In this document: positions 32,146 to 41,728 of the stretch, piece after piece | Layout of the letters: each line of letters begins with the position of its first letter | Position numbering within the stretch: the stretch's first letter is position 1 | From: Paulinella micropora | Lineage: Eukaryota; Cercozoa; Imbricatea; Euglyphida | NCBI GenBank assembly: GCA_009731375.1 | Contig: BJOX01000301.1 | Coordinates: 564,199-605,926 of the forward strand | DNA length: 41,728 nucleotides | Reading direction: 5' to 3' | Made by a program: the position numbers and the translations under genes | The notes under the pieces: model-generated | Told to the model about the DNA's origin: nothing | The model's input: only the letters and a program-made list of their open reading frames with translations | Databases searched by the model: none

Positions 32146-32230
32146 NNNNNNNNNNNNNNNNNNNNNNNNNNNNNNNNNNNNNNNNNNNNNNNNNNNNNNN
32201 NNNNNNNNNNNNNNNNNNNNNNNNNNNNNN

Positions 32231-32272
<42 letters not shown>

Positions 32273-32305
32273 ATGGCCTGCTTGCCCGAAGAAAGTGCCA
32301 TCGTG
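32063..32305 (+). CDS. Exon 22, seen as two overlapping halves around a gap
   Basis: Left half 32063-32106 after ctag reads VHTTPTENAHMACLP, then enters a TC tract. Right half 32273-32305 repeats atggcctgcttgcc and continues to EESAIV and donor GTG then gtatct. The 14-base overlap shows both come from one 63-base exon in phase 0 in and out. I infer that the intact copy was lost in or collapsed into the N run 32146-32230, with the left half an acceptor-edge echo and the right half a donor-edge echo. Confidence 0.6.
32146..32230. other. Assembly gap (85 N) in a TC tract
   Basis: N run between the two halves of exon 22. Confidence 1.
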
Positions 32306-32306
32306 G

Positions 32307-32351
<45 letters not shown>

Positions 32352-32403
32352 CTTTTCTTTTCTCTCGTTCTTTTCTTTTCTCTCGTTCTTTTCTTTCTCT
32401 CGT

Positions 32404-32447
<44 letters not shown>

Positions 32448-32487
32448 TCATTCTTTCTTTCTTTCATTCTTTCATTCATTCATTCAT

Positions 32488-32547
<60 letters not shown>

Positions 32548-32549
32548 TC
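32306..32549. repeat. TC and CTTT pyrimidine tract
   Basis: 240 bases of almost pure pyrimidine (CT, TTCTTTTC, CTTT, CATT). Complementary to the GAAA tract at 33085-33425. Confidence 0.95.
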
Positions 32550-32572
32550 ACTCTGCGCATTATAAAATGAAG
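32550..32572 (+). CDS. Exon 23, 3' edge only: SAHYKMK
   Basis: actctgcgcattataaaatg plus aag and a strong donor gtatgc. Only the frame that ends in phase 0 is open (SAHYKMK). No acceptor AG exists in the pyrimidine tract upstream, so the exon head is missing or this is a donor-edge echo whose exon is elsewhere. Phase suits exon 24. Confidence 0.45.
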
Positions 32573-32623
32573 GTATGCCTGCCTGTGCCTGCGTGAGAGC
32601 GAGCGATAATTTTTTTTTTTTTT

Positions 32624-32696
32624 NNNNNNNNNNNNNNNNNNNNNNNNNNNNNNNNNNNNNNNNNNNNNNNNNNNNNNNNNNNNNNNNNNNNNNNNN
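32624..32696. other. Assembly gap (73 N) after a poly-T
   Basis: N run preceded by about 14 T in the intron between exon 23 and exon 24. Confidence 1.
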
Positions 32697-32733
32697 GACA
32701 GCAAAAAGAGCGAGAAACGCATGTCGTGTGCAG

Positions 32734-32871
32734 GAGGAGCCCTCTGTGCATGAGAAGGGTTCCGCCACTCCCAAGTCTGTGCTGTCTGCCTCCAAGTCCA
32801 CCTCGCTGGACCAGCGTGTTTCCACCCTCGAGCAACAACACCAGTCCGCACAACAGCCATCCATGCAACAG
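32734..32871 (+). CDS. Exon 24 (138 bases): Ser/Gln-rich with coiled-coil-like end
   Basis: Acceptor cgtgtgcag, donor CAG then gtttcc. Phase 0 in and out; 46 codons. Starts EEPSVHEKGSATPKSVLSAS and continues LDQRVSTLEQQHQSAQQPSM. Heptad-like LDQRVSTLEQ suggests a short helix inside a disordered linker. It is flanked by a pyrimidine CTTT tract upstream and a purine GAAA tract downstream that can pair. Confidence 0.9.
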
Positions 32872-33084
32872 GTTTCCCTTTGGATTTGCCTGTGATCCTG
32901 GCTTGTGCATCCTATCCCTCTTTTTCTCCTCCTATTCTTCACCCTCTTCTCCTTTCCTTCTTTCCTTTTTCTTCCTTTCCTTCCATTCCTTTCCTGCCTT
33001 GCCTTTCCTTTCTTTTACTTCCCTCCCCTTCCCTCCCTTCGCTTCCCTCCCCTCCCCTTCTCTTTACTTCCCTTAGAAACAAAC
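32872..33084. repeat. Pyrimidine-rich intron start
   Basis: CCTTTC/CCCTT-rich, 85 percent or more pyrimidine, no exon. Confidence 0.85.
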
Positions 33085-33307
33085 AGAAAAAGCAAAGAAA
33101 GAAAGAAAGAAAGAAGAAAGAAAGAAAGAAAGAAAAGGAAAGCACGAAAGAAAGAAAAGAAAGAAAGAAGAAAGAAACAGAAAGAAAGAAAAAAGAAAAA
33201 AGAAAGAAAAGAAAGAAAAGAAAGAAAGAAAGAGAGAAAGAAAGAAGGAAAGAAAAGAAAGAAAAGAAAGCAAGCAAGCAAGCAAGAAAGAAAGCAAGCA
33301 AGCAAGC

Positions 33308-33339
<32 letters not shown>

Positions 33340-33373
33340 AAAGAAAGAAAGAAAGAAAGCAAGAAAGAAAGAA

Positions 33374-33408
<35 letters not shown>

Positions 33409-33425
33409 CAAACAAGAAAGAAAGA
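33085..33425. repeat. GAAA purine tract
   Basis: 340 bases of GAAA with GCAA and AGAA variants on the + strand, no pyrimidine runs. Inverted complement of the CTTT tract before exon 24. Confidence 0.95.
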
Positions 33426-33450
33426 GGTGTTGTTTGTTCATTGTGCTCAG

Positions 33451-33506
33451 AGTGCTGAGATAGAGGTTGAGAAATTCCCCGAGCTCTCACACCAACAAAT
33501 GACGCT

Positions 33507-33507
<1 letters not shown>
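33451..33507 (+). CDS. Exon 25 (57 bases): SAEIEVEKFPELSHQQMTL
   Basis: Acceptor ttcattgtgctcag, donor CTG then gtctct. Phase 0 in and out; reads SAEIEVEKFPELSHQQMTL, an ordered-looking amphipathic segment. Phase fits exons 24 and 26. Confidence 0.85.
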
Positions 33508-33592
<85 letters not shown>

Positions 33593-33771
33593 ACACATAT
33601 ACACAATCACGCACGCAGACAGTTATTTGTTGGTTTGTTGGTTTATTGGTTTGTTTGTTTGTTTGTTTGTTTACTTGCTTATTTTGTTTATTTATTTCTC
33701 GATTTATTTATTCATCTGTTTGTTTACTCATTTATCCACCTACCTATCTAAACCTACTTACCTACCTACAG
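33508..33771. repeat. TC, CA and TTTG repeats
   Basis: TC 33510-33551, CA 33552-33600, degenerate TTTG/TTTA and CTAC, ending at acceptor cctacctacag. Confidence 0.9.
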
Positions 33772-33795
33772 TTGGTATCTGCATGTGAAACACGC

Positions 33796-33861
<66 letters not shown>

Positions 33862-34375
33862 GTAGTAGTAGTAGTAGTAAATCTGCCTTGGAGTGTTGAC
33901 TGTGACATATTTGAGGGAAATCCCGATGAAAAAACCTAGTCACACTTGCTAAACAGAGTTCCAGCCCAATGGCCTCAAGGCGTTAAACTGTGACGCCAAC
34001 TCATAACCCTTTGGTGGTAGATGCTGGGGAGGAGGGTCGTTGCGCGCGTAAAAGATCTTAAACTCCGCATATGCTGGTTGATAGCCCAGGACCCAGCAGA
34101 CACCAGATTGTTATGGGTGGGGTTTCGAGGCAGCTCTAGCAACCGCGCTTGGTGTATGCACTTGCACATTCGGTGACGTCTTGCAAGAGGTTGCTGGGAC
34201 TGCGGAATAACCTCGGCTTAGTGCAGTCTTGCCCTCAGGAGCTCCATCGGTGGCCCCGATCATCAGGCGAGAGACTGACACGGGGGGGTGGAGGACCTCG
34301 AACAAGGGTATTGGAGGCTTATGTCCGTTGAGGATATGCTGATGGCCATCAGCTGCATCAGTACGCCTCAGATAT

Positions 34376-34432
<57 letters not shown>

Positions 34433-34463
34433 GTTATTATTGTTGTTATTATGATTATTATTA

Positions 34464-34512
<49 letters not shown>

Positions 34513-34592
34513 CATCATCATCATCATCATCATCATCATTATTATTATCATTATATGTTGTTCGTGTGGGGTATATATATATACATAAATAT

Positions 34593-34645
<53 letters not shown>

Positions 34646-34788
34646 TAAGTGAGCTAACCAAGCTGTACCATCACGCGCAAGGAGTGGTACAACATACATA
34701 CATACATACATACATACATACATACATACATACATACATACATACATACATAGGTGTACAGCCTGATGGAGGCCGATCCATACCGCAG
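33772..34788 (+). CDS. Exon 26, halves separated by a transposable element
   Basis: Left piece 33772-33795 reads LVSACETR in phase 0 after a good acceptor, then enters an ATT array with no donor. Right piece 34762-34788 after gtgtacag reads LMEADPYR with one base in and two out, donor CAG then gtgaag. The outgoing phase fits exon 27 exactly. Between them are ATT arrays, a non-coding element (33885-34376), TA and CATA repeats. Either two exons, the first with a destroyed donor, or one exon broken by insertion. Confidence 0.5.
33885..34376. mobile_element. Interspersed element E with ATT tails
   Basis: A 490-base non-repetitive block from atctgccttggagtgttgac to cagtacgcctcagatatag, bounded by ATT arrays on both sides (33800-33860 and 34377-34550). 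Short conserved-looking motifs (ccagcccaatggcctcaagg) but no long ORF. Looks like a non-LTR or SINE 3' part; family unknown. Confidence 0.55.
34377..34761. repeat. ATT/ATC, TA and CATA arrays
   Basis: ATT to 34510, ATC to 34545, TA to 34643, a unique 50-base stretch, CATA to 34753. Confidence 0.9.
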
Positions 34789-35563
<775 letters not shown>

Positions 35564-36324
35564 GGTCCTCTGTAATGGAGGTGGGAGCTCGTTCTGCAAG
35601 GGGCGCTTATGGAACGAGCCCTGGCCCCGCCTGGTACTAGGGAGATTTGGTATCGCCTGTATCAGTCCCTTCCGTGCAAACATCACGGCTTAGCTGGGCA
35701 TCGGGTTAATACTTTACCCACAGACTTCCTTGGTTGACGAAATCAGAAGCTCCTTTTTTCTGACATTAGTCGATATCTCATCAGTTGATCTCATCACTTA
35801 CTCCACGGAGTGAACCAAGGCCACTTGAGGTGTCACTGACCCTCCCTTGGGCTTGGTTTTTTGAAATGGGTGCCATCTGTCGACAGACAGAGAATTAGGG
35901 GATGGTGTGGGTGTGCTGGGCCCGTGGTGGGGTGCCTTATGTGTGCCTAGCCATACGCCTATAAGTCACATGCCGAAATAGCTACGGGAAGCACAATCCT
36001 GTTCCCTCAGGGTGCCCTTTCTCGTTTGTTGAGCCCGGAATAAAACCCACAGTGCTCTGTCGGTTTATACTAGACTGTCGAACAGTCTCGAAACTCCATC
36101 TGCTTACTGGGCCCTCTGTAATGGAGGTGGGAGCTCGTTCTGCAAGGGGCGCTTATGGAACGAGCCCTGGCCCCGCCTGGTACTAGGGAGCTTTGGTATC
36201 GCCTGTATCAGTCGCTTCCGTGCAAACATCACGGCTTAGCTGGGCATCGGGTTAATACTTTACCACAGACTTCCTTGGTTGACGACATCAGAAGCTCCTT
36301 TTTTCTGACATTAGTCGATATCTC

Positions 36325-36326
<2 letters not shown>
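35564..36326 (+). mobile_element. Interspersed element C with about 220-base direct terminal repeats
   Basis: Bases 35564-35788 and 36110-36326 are nearly identical (cctctgtaatggaggtggga onward to ctgacattagtcgatatctc). About 320 bases lie between them. The inner part recurs alone at 38088-38295. CTAT flanks both ends, and the second repeat runs into CTATC. It could be a tiny terminal-repeat retroelement or a head-to-tail pair of SINE-like units. No ORF and no clear primer-binding site. Confidence 0.75.
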
Positions 36327-36400
<74 letters not shown>

Positions 36401-36407
36401 CTCTATC

Positions 36408-36449
<42 letters not shown>

Positions 36450-36515
36450 CATCTTTCCATCTTTCTATCTTTCTATCTTTCTATCTTTCTATCTATCTAT
36501 CTATCTTTCTATCTT

Positions 36516-36558
<43 letters not shown>

Positions 36559-36575
36559 GTCTATCTATCTATCTG

Positions 36576-36607
<32 letters not shown>

Positions 36608-36618
36608 ATCTATCTATC

Positions 36619-36681
<63 letters not shown>

Positions 36682-36734
36682 GTCCCAGNNNNNNNNNNAA
36701 TCTATCTATCTATCTATTCATCTTTGTTCCTTAG
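36327..36734. repeat. CTAT arrays with a 10-N gap
   Basis: CTAT with CTTT variants; N at 36689-36698; ends at acceptor tttgttccttag. Confidence 0.95.
36689..36698. other. Assembly gap (10 N)
   Basis: Ten N inside a CTAT array just before exon 27. Confidence 1.
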
Positions 36735-36769
36735 GTTTGTTATCAAGACACTGGTTGAAGATGGAGCTG
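36735..36769 (+). CDS. Exon 27 (35 bases): FVIKTLVEDGA
   Basis: Acceptor tttgttccttag, donor GCTG then gtcttt. One base in, one base out; reads FVIKTLVEDGA. The junction with exon 26 gives Arg and with exon 28 gives Val, so the local protein reads PYR-R-FVIKTLVEDGA-V-KKGRC. Hydrophobic/charged alternation suggests a folded domain. Confidence 0.75.
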
Positions 36770-37540
<771 letters not shown>

Positions 37541-37593
37541 TGAAGAAAGGACGATGTAGTGGACTCTTGCAGTTTCCGAATCCCGTACGCGAG
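37541..37593 (+). CDS. Exon 28 (53 bases): [17 protein letters not shown]
   Basis: Acceptor tatatcag, donor GAG then gtctta. Two bases in, phase 0 out; reads [17 protein letters not shown]. Phase fits exon 27. Confidence 0.75.
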
Positions 37594-37599
37594 GTCTTA

Positions 37600-37666
<67 letters not shown>

Positions 37667-37731
37667 CCTATCTACCTATCTATCTACCTATCTACCTATC
37701 TACCTACCTGCCTACCTACCTACCTACCTAC

Positions 37732-37806
<75 letters not shown>

Positions 37807-37921
37807 CCTACCTACCTACCTACCTACCTACCTACCTACCTATCTACCTACCTACCTACCTACCTACCTACCTACCTACCTATCTGTCTATCTATCTTTC
37901 TATCTATCTATCTAACCACAG
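37594..37921. repeat. CTAT/CTAC arrays
   Basis: Intronic CTAT and CTAC to the acceptor ctatctaaccacag. Confidence 0.95.
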
Positions 37922-37947
37922 TCAAAATGCGTCGTTCTTCGTCGATG
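37922..37947 (+). CDS. Candidate exon 29 (26 bases), phase conflict
   Basis: Good acceptor (ctaaccacag), donor GATG then gtagag. In the phase demanded by exon 28 it reads SKCVVLRR and leaves two bases, which does not fit exon 30. In the frame with a phosphosite-like KMRRSSSM it fits exon 30 but not exon 28. Either an exon is missing next to it or this is a partial edge. A fragment after ttcag at 37990 (aatcgtccaatc) runs into CTAT at once and may be a worn acceptor edge of the missing exon. Confidence 0.35.
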
Positions 37948-37998
37948 GTAGAGTTAGATAGATAGATAGATAGATAGATAGATATTCAGAATCGTCCA

Positions 37999-38087
<89 letters not shown>
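37948..38087. repeat. TAGA then CTAT arrays
   Basis: TAGA (37955-37984), short unique piece, CTAT (38000-38086). Confidence 0.95.
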
Positions 38088-38295
38088 ACTCCACGAAGTG
38101 AACCAAGGCCACTTGAGGTGTCACTGACCCTCCCTTGGGCTTGGTTTTTTGAAATGGGTGCCATCTGTCGACAGACAGAGAATTAGGGGATGGTGTGGGT
38201 GTGCTGGGCCCGTGGTGGGGTGCCTTATGTGTGCCTAGCCATACGCCTATAAGTCACATGCCGAAATAGCGACGGGAAGCACAATCCTGTTCCCT
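38088..38295 (+). mobile_element. Interspersed element C, inner part, cut by a gap
   Basis: ttactccacgaagtgaacca onward, matching 35807-36013 nearly base for base; ends at ten N. Confidence 0.85.
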
Positions 38296-38305
38296 NNNNN
38301 NNNNN
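38296..38305. other. Assembly gap (10 N)
   Basis: Ten N joining a fragment of element C to a fragment of element A. Confidence 1.
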
Positions 38306-38559
38306 ACGAGCGTGAACTCCTGAAACCTCGACTTGATACTGCCATCATCTCCTTAGGGCACACGCTCCTGGGGAGTGTTCTAGTGTTGTCCCGTATAGTT
38401 CAAAAGGGCTCGGCTACCTTTCGGCTTGAACTGGGCACAGACACCAACCACAGCGAGACAGTGGTTGGTGTGCAGCTTGGCCGGTGTTGAAAGTTCTTGT
38501 CCGGGGGTAGTATAGGAGGCCATGGCTTTTCAAGCTAAGCCACGCCCACAGATTAAACA
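38306..38559 (+). mobile_element. Interspersed element A, 3' part
   Basis: acgagcgtgaactcctgaaa onward to gattaaacat, matching 504-769, then CTAT tail. The 5' part is lost at the gap. Confidence 0.85.
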
Positions 38560-38623
<64 letters not shown>

Positions 38624-38624
38624 C

Positions 38625-38692
<68 letters not shown>

Positions 38693-38693
38693 G

Positions 38694-38726
<33 letters not shown>

Positions 38727-38745
38727 ATCTATATCTATCTATCTA

Positions 38746-38819
<74 letters not shown>

Positions 38820-39022
38820 GAGCTTTCACATGACTTCCTCTGCATATGTAATACATACATACATACATGCATACATACATACATACATAGATATATACAC
38901 ACATACATACATACATAAATACATACAACATACATACAACATACACATACCTACATACATACATACGTGTCTCAAGTACTGGTTGAGAATTATAAGAGTA
39001 ACATCCGGGTTAACCGTGAAAC
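38560..39022. repeat. CTAT and CATA arrays
   Basis: CTAT to 38819, short unique stretch, CATA (38850-38967), unique 55 bases before the MITE. Confidence 0.9.
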
Positions 39023-39240
39023 ATGAGAAGTTCCTATTTCTTAAGTACAACGAACAATGACTTCAAGCGCTTTGATCTCAGTCAATATTTGCATGTACAA
39101 CCTGTGTTATGGCTCATTAGAAAGCTCTTGGTGAGAGCTTTCAAATGAGCCATTACACAAGCCACACAAATCAGAACCGGCCGAGAACGAATCGTTTGAA
39201 GTCATTGCTCCGTTGTACTTAAGGACAAGGAACTTCTCAT
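39023..39240. mobile_element. MITE-like element, copy 2
   Basis: 218 bases, atgagaagttcct to aggaacttctcat, same inner palindrome as copy 1 and about 90 percent identity by eye. No obvious flanking duplication here. Confidence 0.8.
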
Positions 39241-39398
39241 TTACCCAACAGCCTTTTCCACCATGAGTTCAAAAGTAGTTTTGGCTTTTTGCTATTGAAA
39301 TGTGGTCAGTCATGGACAAAATATTACGGCGGAAGGGGGGAGGGGGGGGACCTACCTATACCTATACCTACCTATACCTATACCTCCATCACTCATAG
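39241..39398. other. Unique intronic stretch and CCTATA repeats
   Basis: Non-repetitive sequence with no open exon, a G-run (39331-39350), then cctataccta repeats leading to acceptor ccatcactcatag. Confidence 0.7.
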
Positions 39399-39479
39399 GC
39401 GTCTTTCCGCTCACACAATCTCATCATGACGGGATGGATTGTGTCCTACTTCATCGTTAACCTGGATTTCGATTTCTTG
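39399..39479 (+). CDS. Exon 30 (81 bases): hydrophobic [18 protein letters not shown]
   Basis: Acceptor catcactcatag, donor TTG then gtagat. Phase 0 in and out; 27 codons, ASFRSHNLI then [18 protein letters not shown]. The other two frames have stops. Hydrophobic beta-like pattern with acidic residues, less like a membrane helix. Phase fits exon 31. Confidence 0.85.
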
Positions 39480-39483
39480 GTAG

Positions 39484-39524
<41 letters not shown>

Positions 39525-39612
39525 TCTATTCTACCGATCTATCTACCTATCTACCCGCCTACCTACCTTTCTCTCCACCAACCTGCCTACCTAACTACCT
39601 GTCGATGTGCAG

Positions 39613-39680
<68 letters not shown>

Positions 39681-39709
39681 CCTACCTATCTATCTACCTA
39701 CGTACCTAC

Positions 39710-39776
<67 letters not shown>

Positions 39777-39825
39777 CCTATCTACCTATCTACCTACCTA
39801 CCTACCTGCCTACCTACCTGCCTAC

Positions 39826-39893
<68 letters not shown>

Positions 39894-39895
39894 AG
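39480..39895. repeat. TC, CTAT and CTAC arrays
   Basis: Intronic, TC to 39520 then CTAT/CTAC to the acceptor tatctatag. Confidence 0.95.
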
Positions 39896-39929
39896 TTTGA
39901 GTCACGCGTGACGGGCTTCGCCATCTCAG
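39896..39929 (+). CDS. Exon 31 (34 bases): [11 protein letters not shown]
   Basis: Acceptor ctatctatag, donor TCAG then gtacgt (strong). Phase 0 in, one base out; reads [11 protein letters not shown]. The junction codon with exon 32 is Gly. Confidence 0.75.
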
Positions 39930-40062
39930 GTACGTACGTATGTATGTATGTATGTATGTATGTATGTATGTATGTATGTATGTATGTATGTATGTATGTA
40001 TGTTAGTATGTATGTATGTTATGTATGTTATGTATGTATGTTATGTATGTTATGTATGTATG

Positions 40063-40093
<31 letters not shown>

Positions 40094-40255
40094 TGTATGT
40101 TAGTATGTATGTATGTATGCATGTATGTATGCATGTATGCATGTATTATGTATGTATGTATGTTATGTATGCATGTATGTATGCATGCATGTATGCATGT
40201 ATGTATGTTATGATTGTTTGTATCTATGCATGTATGTATGTATGTATGTATGTAT
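39930..40255. repeat. TATG array
   Basis: TATG with TTATG and CATG variants up to the acceptor gtattcag. Confidence 0.95.
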
Positions 40256-40259
40256 TCAG

Positions 40260-40322
40260 GCCTGTACCTGCTGGCGGCCCTGTTTGGCGTCAAGTTCATG
40301 TGGTTCAATGGCTTGCTGGCCA
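40260..40322 (+). CDS. Exon 32 (63 bases): LYLLAALFGVKFMWFNGLLA
   Basis: Acceptor tgtattcag, donor GCCA then gtaacg. Two bases in, one base out; reads LYLLAALFGVKFMWFNGLLA, strongly hydrophobic, either a membrane helix or a buried helix. Phase fits exons 31 and 33. Confidence 0.85.
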
Positions 40323-40446
40323 GTAACGAAACTCTCCTCTTAGCTTTCTTTCTTTCTTTCTTTCTTTTTTTTTTGGGGGGGGGGGGGGGTCAAGCAATTT
40401 ATGTATGTTTGTGTGTGTGTCTATACATAAATATTTTTCCTCATAG
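40323..40446. other. Short intron with CTTT, T and G runs
   Basis: 124-base intron; ctttctttc, nine T, then about 15 G, then atatttttcctcatag as acceptor. The G-run is a possible G-quadruplex. Confidence 0.8.
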
Positions 40447-40503
40447 CCCCCCTGGAGGCTTGCTTCGTCAACTCCGCCCTCATGGAAAGAAATCTAGTGG
40501 CTG
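40447..40503 (+). CDS. Exon 33 (57 bases): [18 protein letters not shown]
   Basis: Acceptor tttttcctcatag, donor GCTG then gtctat. Two bases complete a Thr codon, then [18 protein letters not shown], one base out. Four donor-edge echoes follow. An earlier GT (CTA then gtggct) would end the exon in phase 0 at MERNL and is a possible alternative donor. Confidence 0.8.
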
Positions 40504-40556
40504 GTCTATATATCTTATCTATCTAATCTATCTAATCTATCTTATCTATCTTATCT

Positions 40557-40966
40557 ATAACTCCGCCCTTATGGAAAGAAATCTAGTCGTCTATCTTATC
40601 TATCTTATCTATCTTATCTATCTAATCTATCTAATCTCTTATCTATCTAATCTATCTTATCTATCTAATCTATAACGCCCCCATGAAAAGAAATCTCGTC
40701 GCTGGTCTATCTATCTAATCTATCTAATCTATCTAATCTATCTTATCTATCTAATCCATCTAATCTATCTAATCTATGTAATCTATCTTATCTATCTTAT
40801 CTATCTAATCTATCTAATCTATCTTATCTATCTAATCTATAACTCCGCCCTCATGGAAAGAAATCTAGTCGCTGGTCTATCTATCTTATCTATCTAATCT
40901 ATCTAATCTATCTTATCTATCTAATCTATGACTCCGCCCTCATGGAAAGAAATCTAGTGGCTGGTC
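40557..40966 (+). repeat. Donor-edge echoes of exon 33, four units
   Basis: aactccgccctcatggaaag plus aaatctagtcgctg and gtctat at 40559-40590 (5 bases deleted near the donor), 40673-40703 (acgcccccatgaaaag variant), 40841-40873 and 40930-40963. Spaced by CTAT/CTTAT/CTAAT repeats. None has an acceptor. Confidence 0.85.
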
Positions 40967-41581
<615 letters not shown>

Positions 41582-41630
41582 TTCGAACAGAGTGTGTACT
41601 TCTTGATTTCACTCGGTGCATCTATCTCTG
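41582..41630 (+). CDS. Exon 34 (49 bases), frame ambiguous
   Basis: Acceptor ctcctattcag, donor CTCTG then gtcatg. Phase 0 in gives FEQSVYFLISLGASIS with one base out; two bases in gives RTECVLLDFTRCIYL with two out. The second follows from the called donor of exon 33; the first follows if the earlier GT of exon 33 is used. One acceptor-edge echo lies just upstream. The gene continues beyond the window. Confidence 0.6.
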
Positions 41631-41668
41631 GTCATGTATAAACGAGAGAGAGAGAGAGAGAAAGAGAG

Positions 41669-41716
<48 letters not shown>

Positions 41717-41728
41717 AAAGAGAGAGAG
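41631..41728. repeat. GA dinucleotide tract
   Basis: Intron start gtcatgtataaac followed by GA repeat to the window end. Confidence 0.95.

Noticed and set aside
33772-33937. A continuous frame from LVSACETR through poly-Leu and poly-Val to NLPWSVDCDIFEGNPDEKT and a stop, as a last exon
   Set aside because: The middle is an ATT/AGT microsatellite and the end lies at the edge of element E. Downstream exons continue in phase, so a terminal exon here is unlikely, though not excluded.
35564-36326. Full LTR retrotransposon
   Set aside because: The direct repeats are present, but there is no ORF, no recognisable primer-binding site or polypurine tract, and the inner part is only about 320 bases.

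Overview
The window is eukaryotic nuclear DNA, most likely from a metazoan. It has GT-AG introns, short exons, tRNA/LINE-style short interspersed elements with simple-repeat tails, a MITE, nine assembly gaps, and an extreme load of microsatellites (CTAT, CATA/TATG, AC/GT, AG/CT, AAT, CTTT, AGT). I cannot name the species. The long ORFs reading HTYI, YLSI, VCMY or SLSL are translations of microsatellites, not genes.

Between the repeats I read one gene on the + strand that enters before or near base 144 and leaves after base 41630. About 34 exon or exon-edge segments can be placed. The main evidence is reading-phase bookkeeping: almost every segment starts at an AG, ends at a GT, is open in one frame, and its incoming phase equals the outgoing phase of the segment before it. 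From base 5501 to base 37593 the chain runs without a conflict, counting the gapped or broken exons; the only phase conflict I found is at 37922-37947, and the last junction (into 41582) is ambiguous. The product is large and has Ser/Pro/Asn/Gln-rich, probably disordered linkers (25822-26070, 29146-29546, 32734-32871), an acidic stretch (14205-14250 joined to 20679) and ordered-looking pieces near the 3' side (36735-40503). I do not recognise the family.

The striking feature is how the introns are built. Many exons are accompanied by tandem copies of their own edge. Copies upstream of an exon carry the 3' splice site plus the first part of the exon. Copies downstream carry the last part of the exon plus the 5' splice site. 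Each copy is separated from the next by microsatellite. I call these exon-edge echoes. About 85 echo units from at least 13 exons are visible; the exon at 20679-20761 alone has 20 upstream and 11 downstream. Only one copy in each set keeps both splice sites. A few exons appear only as separated halves with repeat, transposon or gap between them.

Layout: 1-5.5 kb, 5' exons, CATA arrays and a gap; 5.5-9.3 kb, echo arrays of two exons; 9.3-14.3 kb, seven exons with short interspersed elements; 14.4-20.6 kb, a tandemly duplicated block of about 2.85 kb carrying echoes; 20.7-22 kb, exon and downstream echoes; 22-29 kb, CTAT arrays, exons, a MITE, a large gap and echoes with a micro-inversion; 29-34 kb, dense exons with CT/CTTT/GAAA tracts; 34-39 kb, transposable elements and an AGT/ACT hairpin; 39-41.7 kb, the last five exons seen.
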